In this document: positions 1-11,778 of the stretch, piece by piece
How positions within the stretch are numbered: position 1 is the stretch's first letter
Layout: each line of letters starts with the position of its first letter
NCBI GenBank assembly: GCA_003255065.1
Contig: QAOA01001104.1
Coordinates: 1,706-65,705, forward strand
Length of the DNA: 64,000 nt
Direction of reading: 5' to 3'
From: Cercis canadensis
Lineage: Eukaryota; Streptophyta; Magnoliopsida; Fabales; Fabaceae
Notes under the pieces: generated by a model
Seen by the model: the letters and a program-made list of their open reading frames with translations, nothing else
Database searches by the model: none
What the model was told of the DNA's origin: nothing
Program-made: the position numbers and the translations under genes

Positions 1-737
1 TTTTAATTTCCCACTACGTCTTTGATCCATTTTATTATAAGAAGATTTGAATATTGTCCCAACTTAAATTAAAATACGTATTATATCTTTATAAAAATAA
101 CAGAAAACTTGACTTTAATCATAAAAATATGAAAAACACGTCAGACAATTAATTAACATTTCCAGCACCCCGAAGTTAAGTTGACTTTGCCTATTCCCCC
201 TTCTTTCTCTCCCATTCAATTCTCAAGGCACTGCTTACGTATTGCCAACTTGCATTATTTCTTTTTGGCCAACTGGCATTCTCTTTCCTATATAATTTGC
301 ATTTTTTTAATTATATGAATGATTTGATTAATATGATATCTATCAACTTTCATGTAAAAAATATTAAATTATGCATTGAAACTAAAGAAAAAAAAAAAAC
401 TCAACGCCTTACAATATTGTATATTATTTTCTTTTTCGTATTCTTAAGTCGTACTGTAAATATGTAATCATAATATTTCTTGATTTGATAGTAATGTTTT
501 TTATTATAACTGTATTTTAATGTACAAAAAGTAATTATATTTTTTTTTTGTCAAACAAAAATTTAGAGTGGGAAGAAGTTACCCTTCCAATATCAAGATA
601 TACTACAGACTTTAGTGATAACTTATAATTATATTTATAGATTGACTACAAAAAATGACTGCAAGAAGTAAAATTTGAACCTAAGCCTTACAAATGAAAT
701 ACTTTGATCCTTATTAGTTGAATCAACTCTCATTATC
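1..737. repeat. Inverted-repeat arm A, left copy
   Basis: This segment reads as the reverse complement of 22010-22746, with only scattered mismatches by eye. The inner boundary is sharp: both copies share the sequence up to TCAACTCTCAT at about 737 and then diverge. No gene is visible. The outer end coincides with the start of the window, while the partner arm ends just before an N, so the true outer limit cannot be seen. Confidence 0.9.
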
Positions 738-1139
738 ACTAAAAGCAATTATTTATGTCTTTATGGGGACACTTCAATAGTACAAGAGAATTAGACTAAA
801 ACAGCCGACACTAAAATTAAAACAAGTTCTTCATTAATTTGAGATCTTGATTTCGGGATTTAAATATCTTACTTTGAGATCATGAAGCTTTTATGCAATT
901 TCTCATAGCATAATCCCAAACTTAAAAAAAAAAAAATTGACCCACTAGTTTCATTTAATATTGACTGCGTTTTGACTACTGAACCTCATGTCATCTCATG
1001 AATGTGCGCTATAAAACCAGTCTTGTATACATGAAAGCACTTTGCTGGCCGTGCTTCTAAATTATAACCATCTCAACTATCCATCTTAATTTGCTTCATC
1101 CTCATTTACTTTTAGATGAGATTTTCGATATTCCCAACA
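738..1139. other. Intergenic, TATA-like motif, no gene seen
   Basis: AT-rich sequence without a supportable coding region. A TATAAAA string at 1010-1016 could be a promoter of a lost plus-strand gene, but nothing coding follows it. The segment has no counterpart in the right arm of the large inverted repeat. Confidence 0.4.
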
Positions 1140-2240
1140 GAACCAGCACGGATTACTTAGGGGTAAGAGTTTATACTTTTTCCAGGTTCATCCTCTTACA
1201 TAATATAATTGAATGTGTGCATCCTACACTTTACTTTTAATTTATTTTTTTTTTTCATTTTGACTTCAAGAATGATGAATAGGAATTTAATTAAGATGCT
1301 TATTTGTTATACAACAATACAACAATAGCTCTCTCCCTCTATATTTTTTGGCTATTTCTCTCATTTAATTTTTTGCAATGGAAATCTAACTATCTACAAA
1401 GCTTGAGATTAATCTGTGACTAAACACAAAGTTAGAGATCTACTTTGAATTCTACTTTTTTTGTTTCAAATATATAGATTCTTTTCAGTACCCTAGCAAG
1501 CAGTTTGTGGTTTTGATTTGTTAGAATTATCTTGTTATATATATATGACTAGTACTTGATCCGATGACCATTAATACATTTTATACTTGCTACAGGTTCA
1601 TCTTCAAGGGGTTGAGGTTTATACTTTCTCTGGGTTTATCATCTCACATAATATATAATTGAAGATTTGAAGGTATGTAGCCTACATTCTAGCTACTTTT
1701 AATACACATTTATTTTTCTTTCATTTTTAAAGCATGATGAATAAGAATTTAATTAAAATGCTTATTTGTGATACAACAATACCTCACATGTGATTCCTAT
1801 AAATTAGTATACATAATACCTCTTTCACAAAAAAAAAAAAAAGTTATATATAATACCTCTCTCCCTCATTTTTGGCTACTTCTCTCATATTTAATTTTTT
1901 GCAATGGAAATCTAACTATCTGCAAAGCTTGAGATATATCTGTGACTAAACAAAAAGTTAAATATATCCTTTAATTTTCTACTTTCTTGAATCAGAATTA
2001 TAGGTTTTTTATTATCCTACCAATTAATTAGTAGCTTGTGGTCTTGATTATTTAGAATTATCATGTTGTATACAAGGCTAGTACGTGAACAAATGACCCC
2101 TTAAACAATTGATATACTTCCTCCAAGTTTATTCTCCTGGGTTTAAGGTTTATAATTTTTCCGTGTTCATCGGGTTCATTATCTCACATAATATAAAATT
2201 GGAGGTGTGTATCCTACATTCTTAATTTTAATACAAATAT
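1140..2240. repeat. Degenerate tandem repeat, about 0.45-0.54 kb units
   Basis: Two near-complete units and one partial unit follow each other. Landmarks recur: GCAATGGAAATCTAACTATC at about 1375 and 1901, and CACATAATATA-type strings near 1195, 1644 and 2183. The copies have drifted by substitutions and small indels. No ORF is conserved between units, so they look noncoding. Confidence 0.75.
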
Positions 2241-2323
2241 AATTTTCTTAGATACTTTTAGTATGGATGTGGAATGTCATACTACATGAGAATAACCAAT
2301 ATATGAATGACATGTGTAGTTAA

Positions 2324-3740
2324 TGTTGTGAAAATTCCAACGCAAGTGTACGTTGTCATTTGCAAGTAATAAAATGAGATCAATTTATCGTTCCCACGAG
2401 GACTAATGTACCAACTACCGAAATGGGGTTAACCTTAACTTTATCTAATCAATCAATAAGAAGATATTTCAATGAGACAACTAAAAATAGAATGAAAACA
2501 ATGTAAACCAGAAAAATAGCAAATTAAACCAGAAAAAATTGTAGATTTAGCAAGAGAGAAACACCTAGGGTTCTGACTTCACCATAATTACTCCCAGCTT
2601 TCATTCCATATTCCATTAACTCCAATTTATCTTCCTATTTGCTAATCAAGATTCCCTAATTTATTCACTAGCCTCTCCCAAGGTCTAGTGTAAGTATTCC
2701 TTAATTACTAACCCTGTATATCCCTATACGAGTTACAATAATTACGAATTCATTTAGTTTTGTGGATCTTTTTGACTGATTACATAAGCCATGGAGGTAT
2801 ATTCCTATCCTCCATGTAACTCATGGCATTTACCCCAAGGAACTTGACACACAACTCTCCTTCCGGTCTCATTGTGATTAACAATTCATCTAATTATTGG
2901 CCAGACAATCAGAAGCATTAAGAGAAGAGATAAACGCTCAAATTTAAGAGATAAATAATGGAATTAACTTCATATGAAACTACAGCTGGTCCTAATTAGG
3001 CTACATCGTACCCTAGATAAGAGAATTAGTTCATACTAGATGAAGAGAACAAGAAAGAATAAAATTGAGACATGATTCAAAGGTAAAAGAGGAAAAACTC
3101 TGGTTTGAAGGTCAAATCAGCCTTGCATCTCCTCCCTTCAATCCTTGCTTTGCCTCCTTTGTGCCTCCAAAAGTGTCTAAGAACGAACCCCTTTCTAATT
3201 CCCTAGCTTTCCTATTTATACCCCTCACTCTAAAGCCCTAAAACCCATGAGAAAATAAGCCGCGTCTGCAGAATTAAATTCGGGCGCCGCACCTCTGAAG
3301 TTTGGGCGCCGCACCTCTGACTCGCTGGAAGAACTTTGCTTCTTTTCACTTTCGGGCGCCGCACCTCTGTATTTCGAGGGGTGCGGCGCTACTGTTCAAG
3401 GGGTGCGGCGCTGAGCTGCTGTCCCAACATGTGTATTTTTTCGCATACGGGGGGTGCGGCGCTACTGTTCGAGGGGTGCGGCGCTACTGTTCAAGGGGTG
3501 CACCCCTGAGCTGCTGTCCTGGTTTTAAGTTTCATGCTCCAGGGGCCGCGACTCTAGGTTTTGAGCGCCGCAACTCTTGAATTCTGTCCCAAAAACTTCT
3601 CAATTCTTCAATTCTTCATTCTAACCTATGAAACCTACAATTTAACATAAAAGATCACATTATATGATGATTAATCTCAATAAACAATCAAATACTTAAG
3701 TAAAGGATATCTAAAAAGTGGATATAAAAGCCACTCAACA
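2324..3740. mobile_element. Solo LTR, 1417 bp, with 5-bp target duplication
   Basis: The element begins TGTTGTG and ends CTCAACA, giving the TG...CA ends and short inverted termini of an LTR. It is flanked by perfect 5-bp direct repeats GTTAA (2319-2323 and 3741-3745). No internal region, primer-binding site or second LTR is present, so this is most simply a solo LTR left by LTR-LTR recombination. It contains a GC-rich array at 3270-3580. The superfamily cannot be assigned from the LTR alone. It lies only in the left arm of the large inverted repeat, so it probably inserted after the arms formed. Confidence 0.85.
3270..3580. repeat. GC-rich array of inverted short repeats inside the solo LTR
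   Basis: The motif GGGCGCCGCACCTCTG recurs at the left of this stretch, and its inverse, GGGGTGCGGCGCTACTGTTC, recurs several times at the right. GCGCCGCACC and GGTGCGGCGC are reverse complements, so the transcript could fold into strong hairpins. The composition is far from the AT-rich surroundings. A 92-codon ORF over the array is a by-product of the repeat and is not called as a gene. Confidence 0.8.
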
Positions 3741-3839
3741 GTTAACAACCTCAAGTCAACGGTTTTCAAGTTTGTTTGAGAGAATGAGATAAATTATATT
3801 TTATATCAAGTAAAATATAAAAATTATGTCTTGATGGTA

Positions 3840-4240
3840 GATGTTTGCTATGTCAATGTGGTATAGCATACTCATGTCATATATATATCAGATGGTATAT
3901 AATATATATTCCACAATACTGCGTCATTTTATTCACCTCTTGTGCTTCTCTTTCTCTTTGGAATTCATCATCATCAATTAATTCCTCACCAAAAATTCAA
4001 CTCTACCAACTACTAGTCTCTACATTAACCCACAAACCCTAACCTCTATGGTACTCTTGATCTATTCTTCCTGTCGGCGTTGTAGTCTCGCACATGAAGA
4101 ACGAAGAACACGGTTGAAGGTTTGTTCTTTCTATTCTGGTGTCTTTGTAGTGATTAGATCTGGCTCTGTACAAATTTTTTTTGGGCTTTTTCAATTGAAA
4201 ACGAATATTTAAAAATTAATTTAGCTTAGAGAAAAAAAAN

Positions 4241-4273
<33 letters not shown>

Positions 4274-5131
4274 CCATTTCTTCACCCATCATATTTGATT
4301 GTCTATATTTAAAGTTTGCATACACAAAATATTATATTTGGCATGATTTAAGAACTGATAACAAAGTACAAAAGTAAAGGAAATAATAAAGGAATTTGTT
4401 GTCATTTAGAACCAAACTATTTATTTATTGAAGTGCTGACTTTTGGTCAAACGGGCCATTTGCAATTAATCTCTCTGCCGACGACGCCGTACTAACTCGG
4501 TTGATTGAATTTCTATGTAAATTTTGGCAATCAGTGATGATTTTGCAAGAAAATTGGTTATTCTTGAATTTGGAACATGTATGGGAGAAGTGGGGGCTTT
4601 TTTACCATAGTAATGTGGTTTTTGAATCTGTTTATCAAAATCAGTCTTTTTTTTTTTTTCCAAATAATAAATTTCTGTATATAATTTCATGTACCAGTTG
4701 TTCAATGTTGTAGATTAAAACAATTTTACAAAAAAGGAAAAAGGACTTTGTTATAGAACTTGCAGAGAAACATTATAAAATCAATTTCGATTACATTATT
4801 GTTATGCATAAAGAAGATTATTTTTACATCTTTTTGCATTTATATAGTTGTACAAATAATGTTTAATAAACACTATGCATTGACATACTTTTTTAGTGTG
4901 AAATATTAAGAGACAATTATTATAATGTCACTCAAATCATTAATAATTCAAAGTAAATGACTCAAAAAAAAAAAAAAGACTTTTAAGTGTGTTAACTTTT
5001 TAGAATGACATAGATACGATGATTAATGATCAATATGTGAAGGCTAAATTTAGAAACTTAACAATAATTCTAGCCCACTTAAATTTCTTTTTTTGAGTGA
5101 CTTACTTGAAAATATTTATGATTCAAGTAAT
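3840..5131. repeat. Inverted-repeat arm B, left copy
   Basis: This matches 13089-17403 in reverse orientation, after removal of the 3.1-kb transposon nest from the right copy. It includes an N in a poly-A run at 4240. The left copy has its own insertion of about 0.25 kb near 4361-4615. At about 4887-4893 it carries the uninterrupted target site of the PIF element present in the right copy. The arms are more diverged than arm A. Around 3925-4130 the sequence resembles a promoter and 5' leader (TATA-like runs, CT-rich leader), but no downstream coding region remains. Confidence 0.85.
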
Positions 5132-5699
5132 TTAGTTATAACTGTTTCAAATCTTAATTATATACCTCATATATTCAAAAATATGTAATAAAAATTGTGT
5201 AAGAAACATTACGATTTCTATATTTAAGAGAGATACTAGGATAACTGTTGATAAGAGAAATACTAGGGTCACTCTTAGGGCCACTTTAGTTGAACTCAAA
5301 GAATGAGACTTTGAGACCTCCAAATGAGTATATTTGCCCATAATTGTTGGATATCTCATGTTTGAGGAATGACTTTAAATTAATTTTGCATATAAATGGG
5401 TTTGAGGTTACAAAGAAATGGTCACATCAAGTGACAACTTCCTTTAAAAGGAAAACATAAATAGTTTCACAAGAAGTGCCACTGGAAAAAAAAATAATAA
5501 AATTCAATTTATTGTTGAGGAGACAAAAACAACCCCATAAGAAGTAAATAGTTTCAAAAGTACTTTATTCTAAGAAAAAAAATTAAAAAGCAAATTATTG
5601 TGGTAAAAAAGGGCATTCCAAATTGCTAAAGAACTTGCAAAATCATGTGCTCGTTACTCAATTTTTTTTAGTTGTGAAGTTACTCATTCTTTTTTGGGT
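5132..5699. other. Intergenic, start of an internally repeated leader
   Basis: AT-rich. No gene supported. 5640-5890 is a diverged tandem copy of 6870-7130 (shared TGCTAAGGGGGTTGGG and flanking text), so the region upstream of the NLR contains a duplicated leader of about 250 bp. Confidence 0.5.
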
Positions 5700-6231
5700 T
5701 CAATTTTGTAGCTAAAAATTTATTTAAAAATATGCATAATAATTGTTCATTTTGACCAAATTTTATAAATTTCAGTGGTTGTAGCTTGCAAAACAACAGA
5801 GTGAATGTTTGCTTGTGCATGCTAAGGGGGTTGGGCAGCAAAATCAAACATGCTAAGGGAAAACCTCAACGCAAACTATTGAGTATAGGCTTAATAAAAA
5901 AGAAAAGAAAAAAGACCTCTAACAGGAGGTGCAAATGTGAAGATTAAGGGAAATTTTTTTATCTTGAAGTGACTATGGGTAGATGTACTCTTTTAAGATT
6001 TAAGGTAACTTTGTGTAACTCGTAACTTTTTACCAGACTGATTCAGTTGAAATGAGTTCCAAGCCTTGCTGACTTGGGGCTGGCTGCTGTTCTTGCTTAT
6101 GAATTATGAGAAAACCACAGGGAAGAATCCTGCAACCAATCCTTAGGCACTCTTAGAGGTAAAAGTTCTTGATTATTTCTTATACACATTCTATATCATT
6201 ATGATAGACATAATCTCATTTAGAATTACAT

Positions 6232-6691
6232 TTAGATGTGATAAAAGGGTTCTAGGAAATACAGGCTTGTATAATTTCTGAAAGAATCTAACAAGTCGAA
6301 ATTACTTACATAGTTAAATTCAGTTATATTGCTGTTAACTTTTTTGATCCACAAATATTTAAATGATCCATGACTTGAGTTGCTGAAATAAAATTCTAGG
6401 CAACATCTTAGTGCGATATCAACATAGCTTGATCTTACAAAATATTTGGAATGGCTACTGCTTGGACCATTTTTTTCACAATTCATGAAAGTTTCAAATG
6501 ATCCTTGTGTTGGCTACATTGGAACACAATGAACCTTTCCTATGTCCAATTAACTTCTGACTAACAACCCAATGTGCATGAAAAAATTTAACTTCATCTC
6601 CTGAGAAATCAAAATTCTTCAAATTATACACTTCCACACCTAAAATATATATCCCTAATTGGCCTAAGTTTGATCCATTTATCTTCAACAT
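6232..6691 (-). other. Unrecognised minus-strand ORFs upstream of the NLR pseudogene
   Basis: Two adjacent minus-strand ORFs of 65 aa (6494-6691) and 84 aa (6232-6486) lie in different frames. The 84-aa ORF runs through a possible splice donor (TAT|GTAAGT) near 6307-6312. The same 84-aa ORF is kept without a change at 40068-40322, but the surrounding DNA is equally identical, so this is not evidence of selection. I do not recognise a family. It may be an exon relic or chance. Confidence 0.2.
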
Positions 6692-7453
6692 GTATCAAAA
6701 TGAAAATTGGCATAATGGACAGTATTTCTATTATTTCTGAAACATATTAGGCAAATTAGGGTAGAAGTTTATTGTGGATGGACTTTTGATTGGGTTTTGA
6801 TGGGGGAATCTCTTGTTGGAGGGGTTAGATACCTTATTAATCACAGTTAAGGGGGACACTTATTTGAACATGCATAATTATGTGCTCCTTACTCAAATTT
6901 TTTTAGTTGTGAAGTTACTCATTTTCTTTTGGGTTCAATTTTCTAGTTAAAAATTTATTTGAAAATCCATAATTGTTGTTCATTTTGACCAAATTTTATG
7001 CATTACAGTGGTTGTAGCTTCCAAAACAACAGATTGAATGTTTGATTGTGCATGCTAAGGGGGTTGGGGAGCAAAATCAAACATGCTAAGGGAACACCTC
7101 AATACAAACTATTGAGTATATAGGCTTAATAAGATAATAAGACCAAAAGAAAAAAGATGTAACAATATTCCATGTCAATTGTTGTCAAGCAAGGTATTAC
7201 AAGCTTTTCTTTTATCTTTTTCCATTTTCTTAATTCTTGTTACATAGTAGAGTAGTCTCTATGTCTTTCTTAACTTTGAAATTTTGAAATAACATGCAAA
7301 ATTTGATAACAGGGGGATTGAATTTCACCTCGGTTTCCTAATTGTGAACACCCCAAAATAAAGATTTGGGACACATTTTTGGTCTCCACTCTTTCAACAA
7401 TTACAAACCGAAGGTAAAAACAAAGGAGCTCTATTAGATAAGATCTCCATTCA

Positions 7454-10141
7454 ATGGCTTCAACAGCAGTTGATCTCTTGATTGGCAAGGTGGTTTCTCT
7501 GATAGAGAGTGAAGTATCTTTGCTTGGCAATGTTGGCGATGAGCTTCGTGAAATGCAGCGTGAGCTGCAGATAATGAGATCATTCTTAGAGGATGCACAT
7601 TCAACCCCTGATGAAAAAGAACAAGACAAGACTTGGGTGGCCCAGGTGAGAGATACTGCTATTGAGCTTCAAGATATCATTGATGAGTTCAACTATCATA
7701 AGAACAAGCTCCAAGCTTCAAGAAAATGCACAAGATTTTTCCGCCAAACCATTAATTTCCCCCAACGACTTTGGGTAAAGCATCGAGTAGCCTCCAAGTT
7801 GCAGAGAGTTAAGAGAGCTGTCAACTCCATTTCAGAGAGGAAAAACCGATATGAAGTTCTAAATCATTCACAAGGAACTTCTTCTCATATTGCTCCTAGT
7901 GATTGGTTGAAAATTCACCATGAGTCGTCTCTTTTTCCTGAGAGATGATGATGTGGTGGGATTTGAAGAGGCCAAAGACAAGATAAGGGGATTGTTAAAG
8001 AATGAAGAGTTGGAACGCACTGTGATATCAATATGGGGAGCAGGAGGTTCAGGTAAGACCACTTTGGCAGCTAATGCATACAATAATACAAAGCGACATT
8101 TTGGTTGTTGTGCATGGATCACCGTCTCACAAAGATATGAAGTCGAGAATATTTTTAGATCCATGATTAAGGACTTGTATAAATCAACAAATGGGAAGAT
8201 TCCTGAAGATTTGAGCAGCATGGACTGCAGGTCACTAGTAGAGACAATTGGGAGCTACTTGAAAGAAAAAAGGTATCTTGTTGTCTTGGATGATGTCTGG
8301 AGTCCTAATCTTTGGGGACAAATAAACAGTGCACTCCCAAAAGATCAGCAGGGAAGTCGGGTCATGCTCACCACAAGATCTCAATCAATTGCTTCATATT
8401 CCTTTGGAGTGCAAAGTCATGTTCACCGTATTGAACCCCTCAAAGAAGATAAAGCTTTCAATCTTTTTTGCAAGAAAGCTTTCACAAATGGATATTGCCC
8501 ACATAATCTTGAACCAATTGCCAAGAGCCTTGTTGATAAATGTGACGGACTACCTCTAGCACTTGTGGCTTTGGGTAGTAGCATGTCTTCTAAAAATCAA
8601 GAATATGAGTGGAGGATGGTTGATCGTAGCTTGAACTGGCAGCTAAGTCGCAATCCCAACTTGCAGAAAATGAAGACAATCTTGTTATTAAGCTACAAAG
8701 ATTTGCCTTATAGATTGAAGCTTTGCTTCCTATATTGTTCTGTTTTTCCCGAAGATTATTTGATGAAAAGAAAAAGGCTTATCAGGTTGTGGCTTGCGGA
8801 AGGATTTTTAGAAGAGATTAAAGGGCTAACACCAGAAGAAGTAGGTTAAATGTACTTGATGGAACTTTTACGCAGGAGCTTACTTCATGTGGTTCAAAGT
8901 AATCCACATGTCCAGCCAAAACAATGTAGGATGCACGATATATTACGGGAACTAGCTATTTCAATTTCGACAAATGAGAAGTTCTGTACCATATGCAAAG
9001 ATAACAAGACAATTGGAGAACGCAGCGCTCCTATATTAGCAATTCAAGAAAATATTTGTTCAAACTTGCTGACAGCTTTTCAAAGGTCCGATCCTTCTTT
9101 CTGTTTATCATTGGAACATTAGACCTGTCACCTTCAATTACATTGCCTTTTGGGTTTAAATTCTTAAGAGTCTCGGATCTTGAAGGTCTCAATATCAACA
9201 AAGTTCTTGATGATATTGTAGTTTGTTACAACCTAAGATACCTGAATTTGAGTAACACCCAAGTGAGGGAGCTTCCAAAATCAATTGGACAACTCTGTCA
9301 GTTGCGCACTTTAGACCTTAAGAATACTTACATTCAAGTGCTGCCTTCTGGAGTTACCAAATTGCACAACTTACGTCATCTACTTGTGTATGATGATTGC
9401 AACATTGTTCCTGAAAGTTTTTCCTTTTCTTCGGGTGTAAGAGCGCCTCCAAATATTTGTAGGCTTGAGAAATTACAAGTTTTGACCTTCGTTGAAGCAA
9501 ATGGTGACCTTGTGAAAAATCTCAAGAACTTGAGTAGTCTAAAGAGGCTTTGCCTCTGTAAAGTGACTGAAGAAGTTGAGAAGGACATGTGCCTTAACAT
9601 TGAGACAATGGAACACCTTCATTATTTGATTCTGGGAACAAAAGATGACCAGACTGTGTTACGTTTGGATTCACTATCATCAACAGCTCCTCGTCTAAAA
9701 AAGCTACGACTAAGTGGGAAGCTAAGGAAGATTCCTGGTTGGTTTCAATCTCTAGAGAATCTCATTGAATTGACCTTGTACTGGACCAGATTCCAAGATG
9801 ATATCCTTCCTCACATAAAAGAACTGCCTATTTTGGAAAAATTTTGTTTGCATCAAGCTTATATGGGAAAACAGTTGTACTTTGGCAAAGGGTTCCAGAA
9901 GCTTAGGCAATTAGAGATATTATCTATGCCTCAATTGAAGCAAATTGTATTCAAAGATCGGGTGATGCCTAACATTCAATATCTTTCTGTTGGTTTCTGT
10001 TCTGGGTTAGAAACAATGTCTGGCATTGGCAATCTCAAATCTCTAGAAGCAGTGTATTTTAGAAGTGTTCTTGAGCTACGTGACCACATCCTCCAAGATT
10101 TGGCAAAGTTTGAGCACCAGCCCAGGGTTTTCTGGGACTAA
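7454..10141 (+). pseudogene. CC-NBS-LRR (RPM1-like) resistance gene, disabled copy
   Basis: Homologous along its whole length to the intact NLR at 41288-43996. It would be an intracellular immune receptor with an Rx-type coiled coil, an NB-ARC ATPase and a C-terminal LRR. Motifs remain readable: P-loop GAGGSGKTT, kinase-2 LVVLDDVW, GLPL, and MHD (RMHDILREL). Three lesions are visible against the intact copy. One is an extra T in the T-run near 7930 (+1 shift). The second is a nonsense TAA at 8847-8849, where the other copy has GAA. The third is loss of one G near 9070, which returns to the original frame. Two codons are also missing near 8088, and the C-terminus stops five codons early. The reading therefore breaks into 7454-7948, 7920-8849, 8850-9122 and 9056-10141. 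Confidence 0.95.
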
Positions 10142-10541
10142 TTATGACGCGGACGGTAAGACAATTAGTATTAATATATGTCAATTTGGCATGAATTTAC
10201 TAAAGAAATTCATTCATATATTGTTAATTAATCCAAATTTCCTTGCTAGGTGATTGATCCTGCCACTAAGAAGAAAATAGAAATCATCAAACTATTGAAT
10301 GGTTTGTCATTGAATCAAAGCACTTGCTATATATGAATCCTACATTCTTTTGAAGACATGGCTTCTCCTTCTGCTTCCTATCTATCTATAATAACGGGGT
10401 GTGATGGTTTAGATGAATACAATTTTATTTTTAAGTTGTACTAAATTTGGACAAGTTATTTTTATGAGTGACGGTATTTGTGACTACTTATTTTTAAGTA
10501 TTATTGATGATTGTATTATTCTAAACTCTGATATATGGATC

Positions 10542-10928
10542 TAATTTTATTATGCAAAAATATACCAAAGTCCTATTGATCAGAAATCAAAATTGCAAGT
10601 AGAATTTGGTCTATTATGATTGTAGAAATCTAAATTTGAATAGTAAGAAAGAAAAATTATAATTTTCTATCCTGCTTCAATGTATAACTGATAATTATCT
10701 ATCAGAAATATCAAAAGAAATAGATCTAGGAATTAAGAAATAATTAATGTTATCTTTTAAAATTGTTATAATCTACATTTTGCCATATTTGTTGCTTTTA
10801 TGAAACAAGCGAGAGCACATGTTGAGTAATTATTTGGGATAACAATGGTGAGAAAAATTATTTATAGTGCACAGGATTACAAACCTTACCCTAATTTGAC
10901 GTCTGTGCCTCAAATGCTTATATAATGA
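10542..10928. other. 3' flank of the NLR, noncoding
   Basis: AT-rich. 10600-10830 is a diverged relative of 11560-11770, so the downstream flank of an NLR was itself duplicated before decay. No gene is supported. Confidence 0.5.
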
Positions 10929-11470
10929 ATGCAAGAATTTGTTTCATATTCCTTTGGAGTACAAAGCCATCTTTACCATATTGAACCCCTTAAAGAGGAT
11001 GAAGCTTTCAATCGTTTTTGCAAGAAGGCTCAGATAATGTTGAAGCAATTGCCCACAGCCTTGTTGTTAAATGTAAAGCACTACCAAGTTGCAGAGCTTG
11101 CGACTTCTAATTGTACATAAACAAGTGACACCAAATATTTGTAGGCTTAAGAAGTTGTACATTCTTTCCTTTGTTGAAGCAAATGTTGAGCTTGTTAGCA
11201 AGCTCAAGAACTTGACTAATTTGGGGAAATGGAACACCTTCATTTGGCTGTGAGGACAACAGATGAGAATATAGTGTTCGAGTTTAGAGTCACTATCAAC
11301 AACTCCTCGTCTAAAAGTACTACAAAGGTGGGAAGCTAGACAAGGTTTCCCAATTGGTTTCTTCAATAGCACTGCCATATTTAGAAAGACATTATTTGGT
11401 GAAGGCACACGTGGAAGAACAATTTTTTTTTTGGCAAAGGGTTCCAGAAGTTGTACATAAATTTGCACAA
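10929..11470 (+). pseudogene. NLR remnant with large deletions
   Basis: Short pieces follow the order of the neighbouring NLR. About 10938-11110 matches the RNBS-B/RNBS-C to GLPL segment (SYSFGVQSH, IEPLKEDEAFN). 11125-11220 matches the LRR segment around NICRLKKL and FVEANVELV. 11225-11370 matches later LRR text, and 11430-11450 matches GKGFQK-like text. Most of the gene between these pieces is gone and frames are broken. It is a third, oldest NLR copy lying directly behind the first. Confidence 0.85.
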
Positions 11471-11778
11471 GTTATTGTTATGAGTCATCATATTTGTAAC
11501 TACTTGTTTTTAACTATAATTAATTATAATATTGTAAATTGTAATATATGGGTCTAGTAAAACAATCAAAATTACAGTTAAAATTTGGTCTAATATGATA
11601 GTTAAATTCTGAATCTGTATAGTATGAATGAAAGTAGAAAGGTGGAATTGTCTACACTTATGACGATTACATATAAGAAATATTTACATAATAAAGACAT
11701 AAATTAAAGTTCAAAATTGTTATAATATTCAATTTGTTATGTTTGATGTTTCATGCAGGAAGAGAGAGAACACGCCAA
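11471..11778 (+). repeat. 3' flank of the NLR remnant (also present inverted at 39077-39341)
   Basis: The sequence downstream of the remnant resembles the flank of the other NLRs near 10440-10540. From about 11500 it is also found as the reverse complement at 39077-39341, immediately left of the second NLR block. No coding potential. Confidence 0.7.

Larger units (their letters stand above)
5700..10541. repeat. Segmental duplication, copy 1 (NLR pseudogene block)
   Basis: This 4.8-kb block is repeated in direct orientation at 39537-44375, about 33.8 kb away. It covers an upstream noncoding part, the NLR and the 3' flank. By eye, 5711-6544 is essentially identical between copies, with one mismatch and constant offset 33836. 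The sequence beyond 6544 shows several differences per 100 bp. The right boundary is near 10541, after GATATATGGATC. Confidence 0.92.

Noticed and set aside
3302..3580. 92-codon plus-strand ORF in GC-rich sequence
   Set aside because: It is produced by short inverted repeats inside a solo LTR; composition and repetition explain the open frame, and there is no family similarity.
3789..3835. Direct similarity to 17691-17735 (GATAAATTATATTTTATAT)
   Set aside because: Very AT-rich and short; it cannot be separated from chance or simple-sequence similarity.
7270..7629. 119-codon minus-strand ORF over the NLR start
   Set aside because: Antisense shadow of the NLR coiled-coil coding region; no independent similarity. 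The same applies to 7868-8221, 9376-9600, 41655-42060 and 43246-43440.
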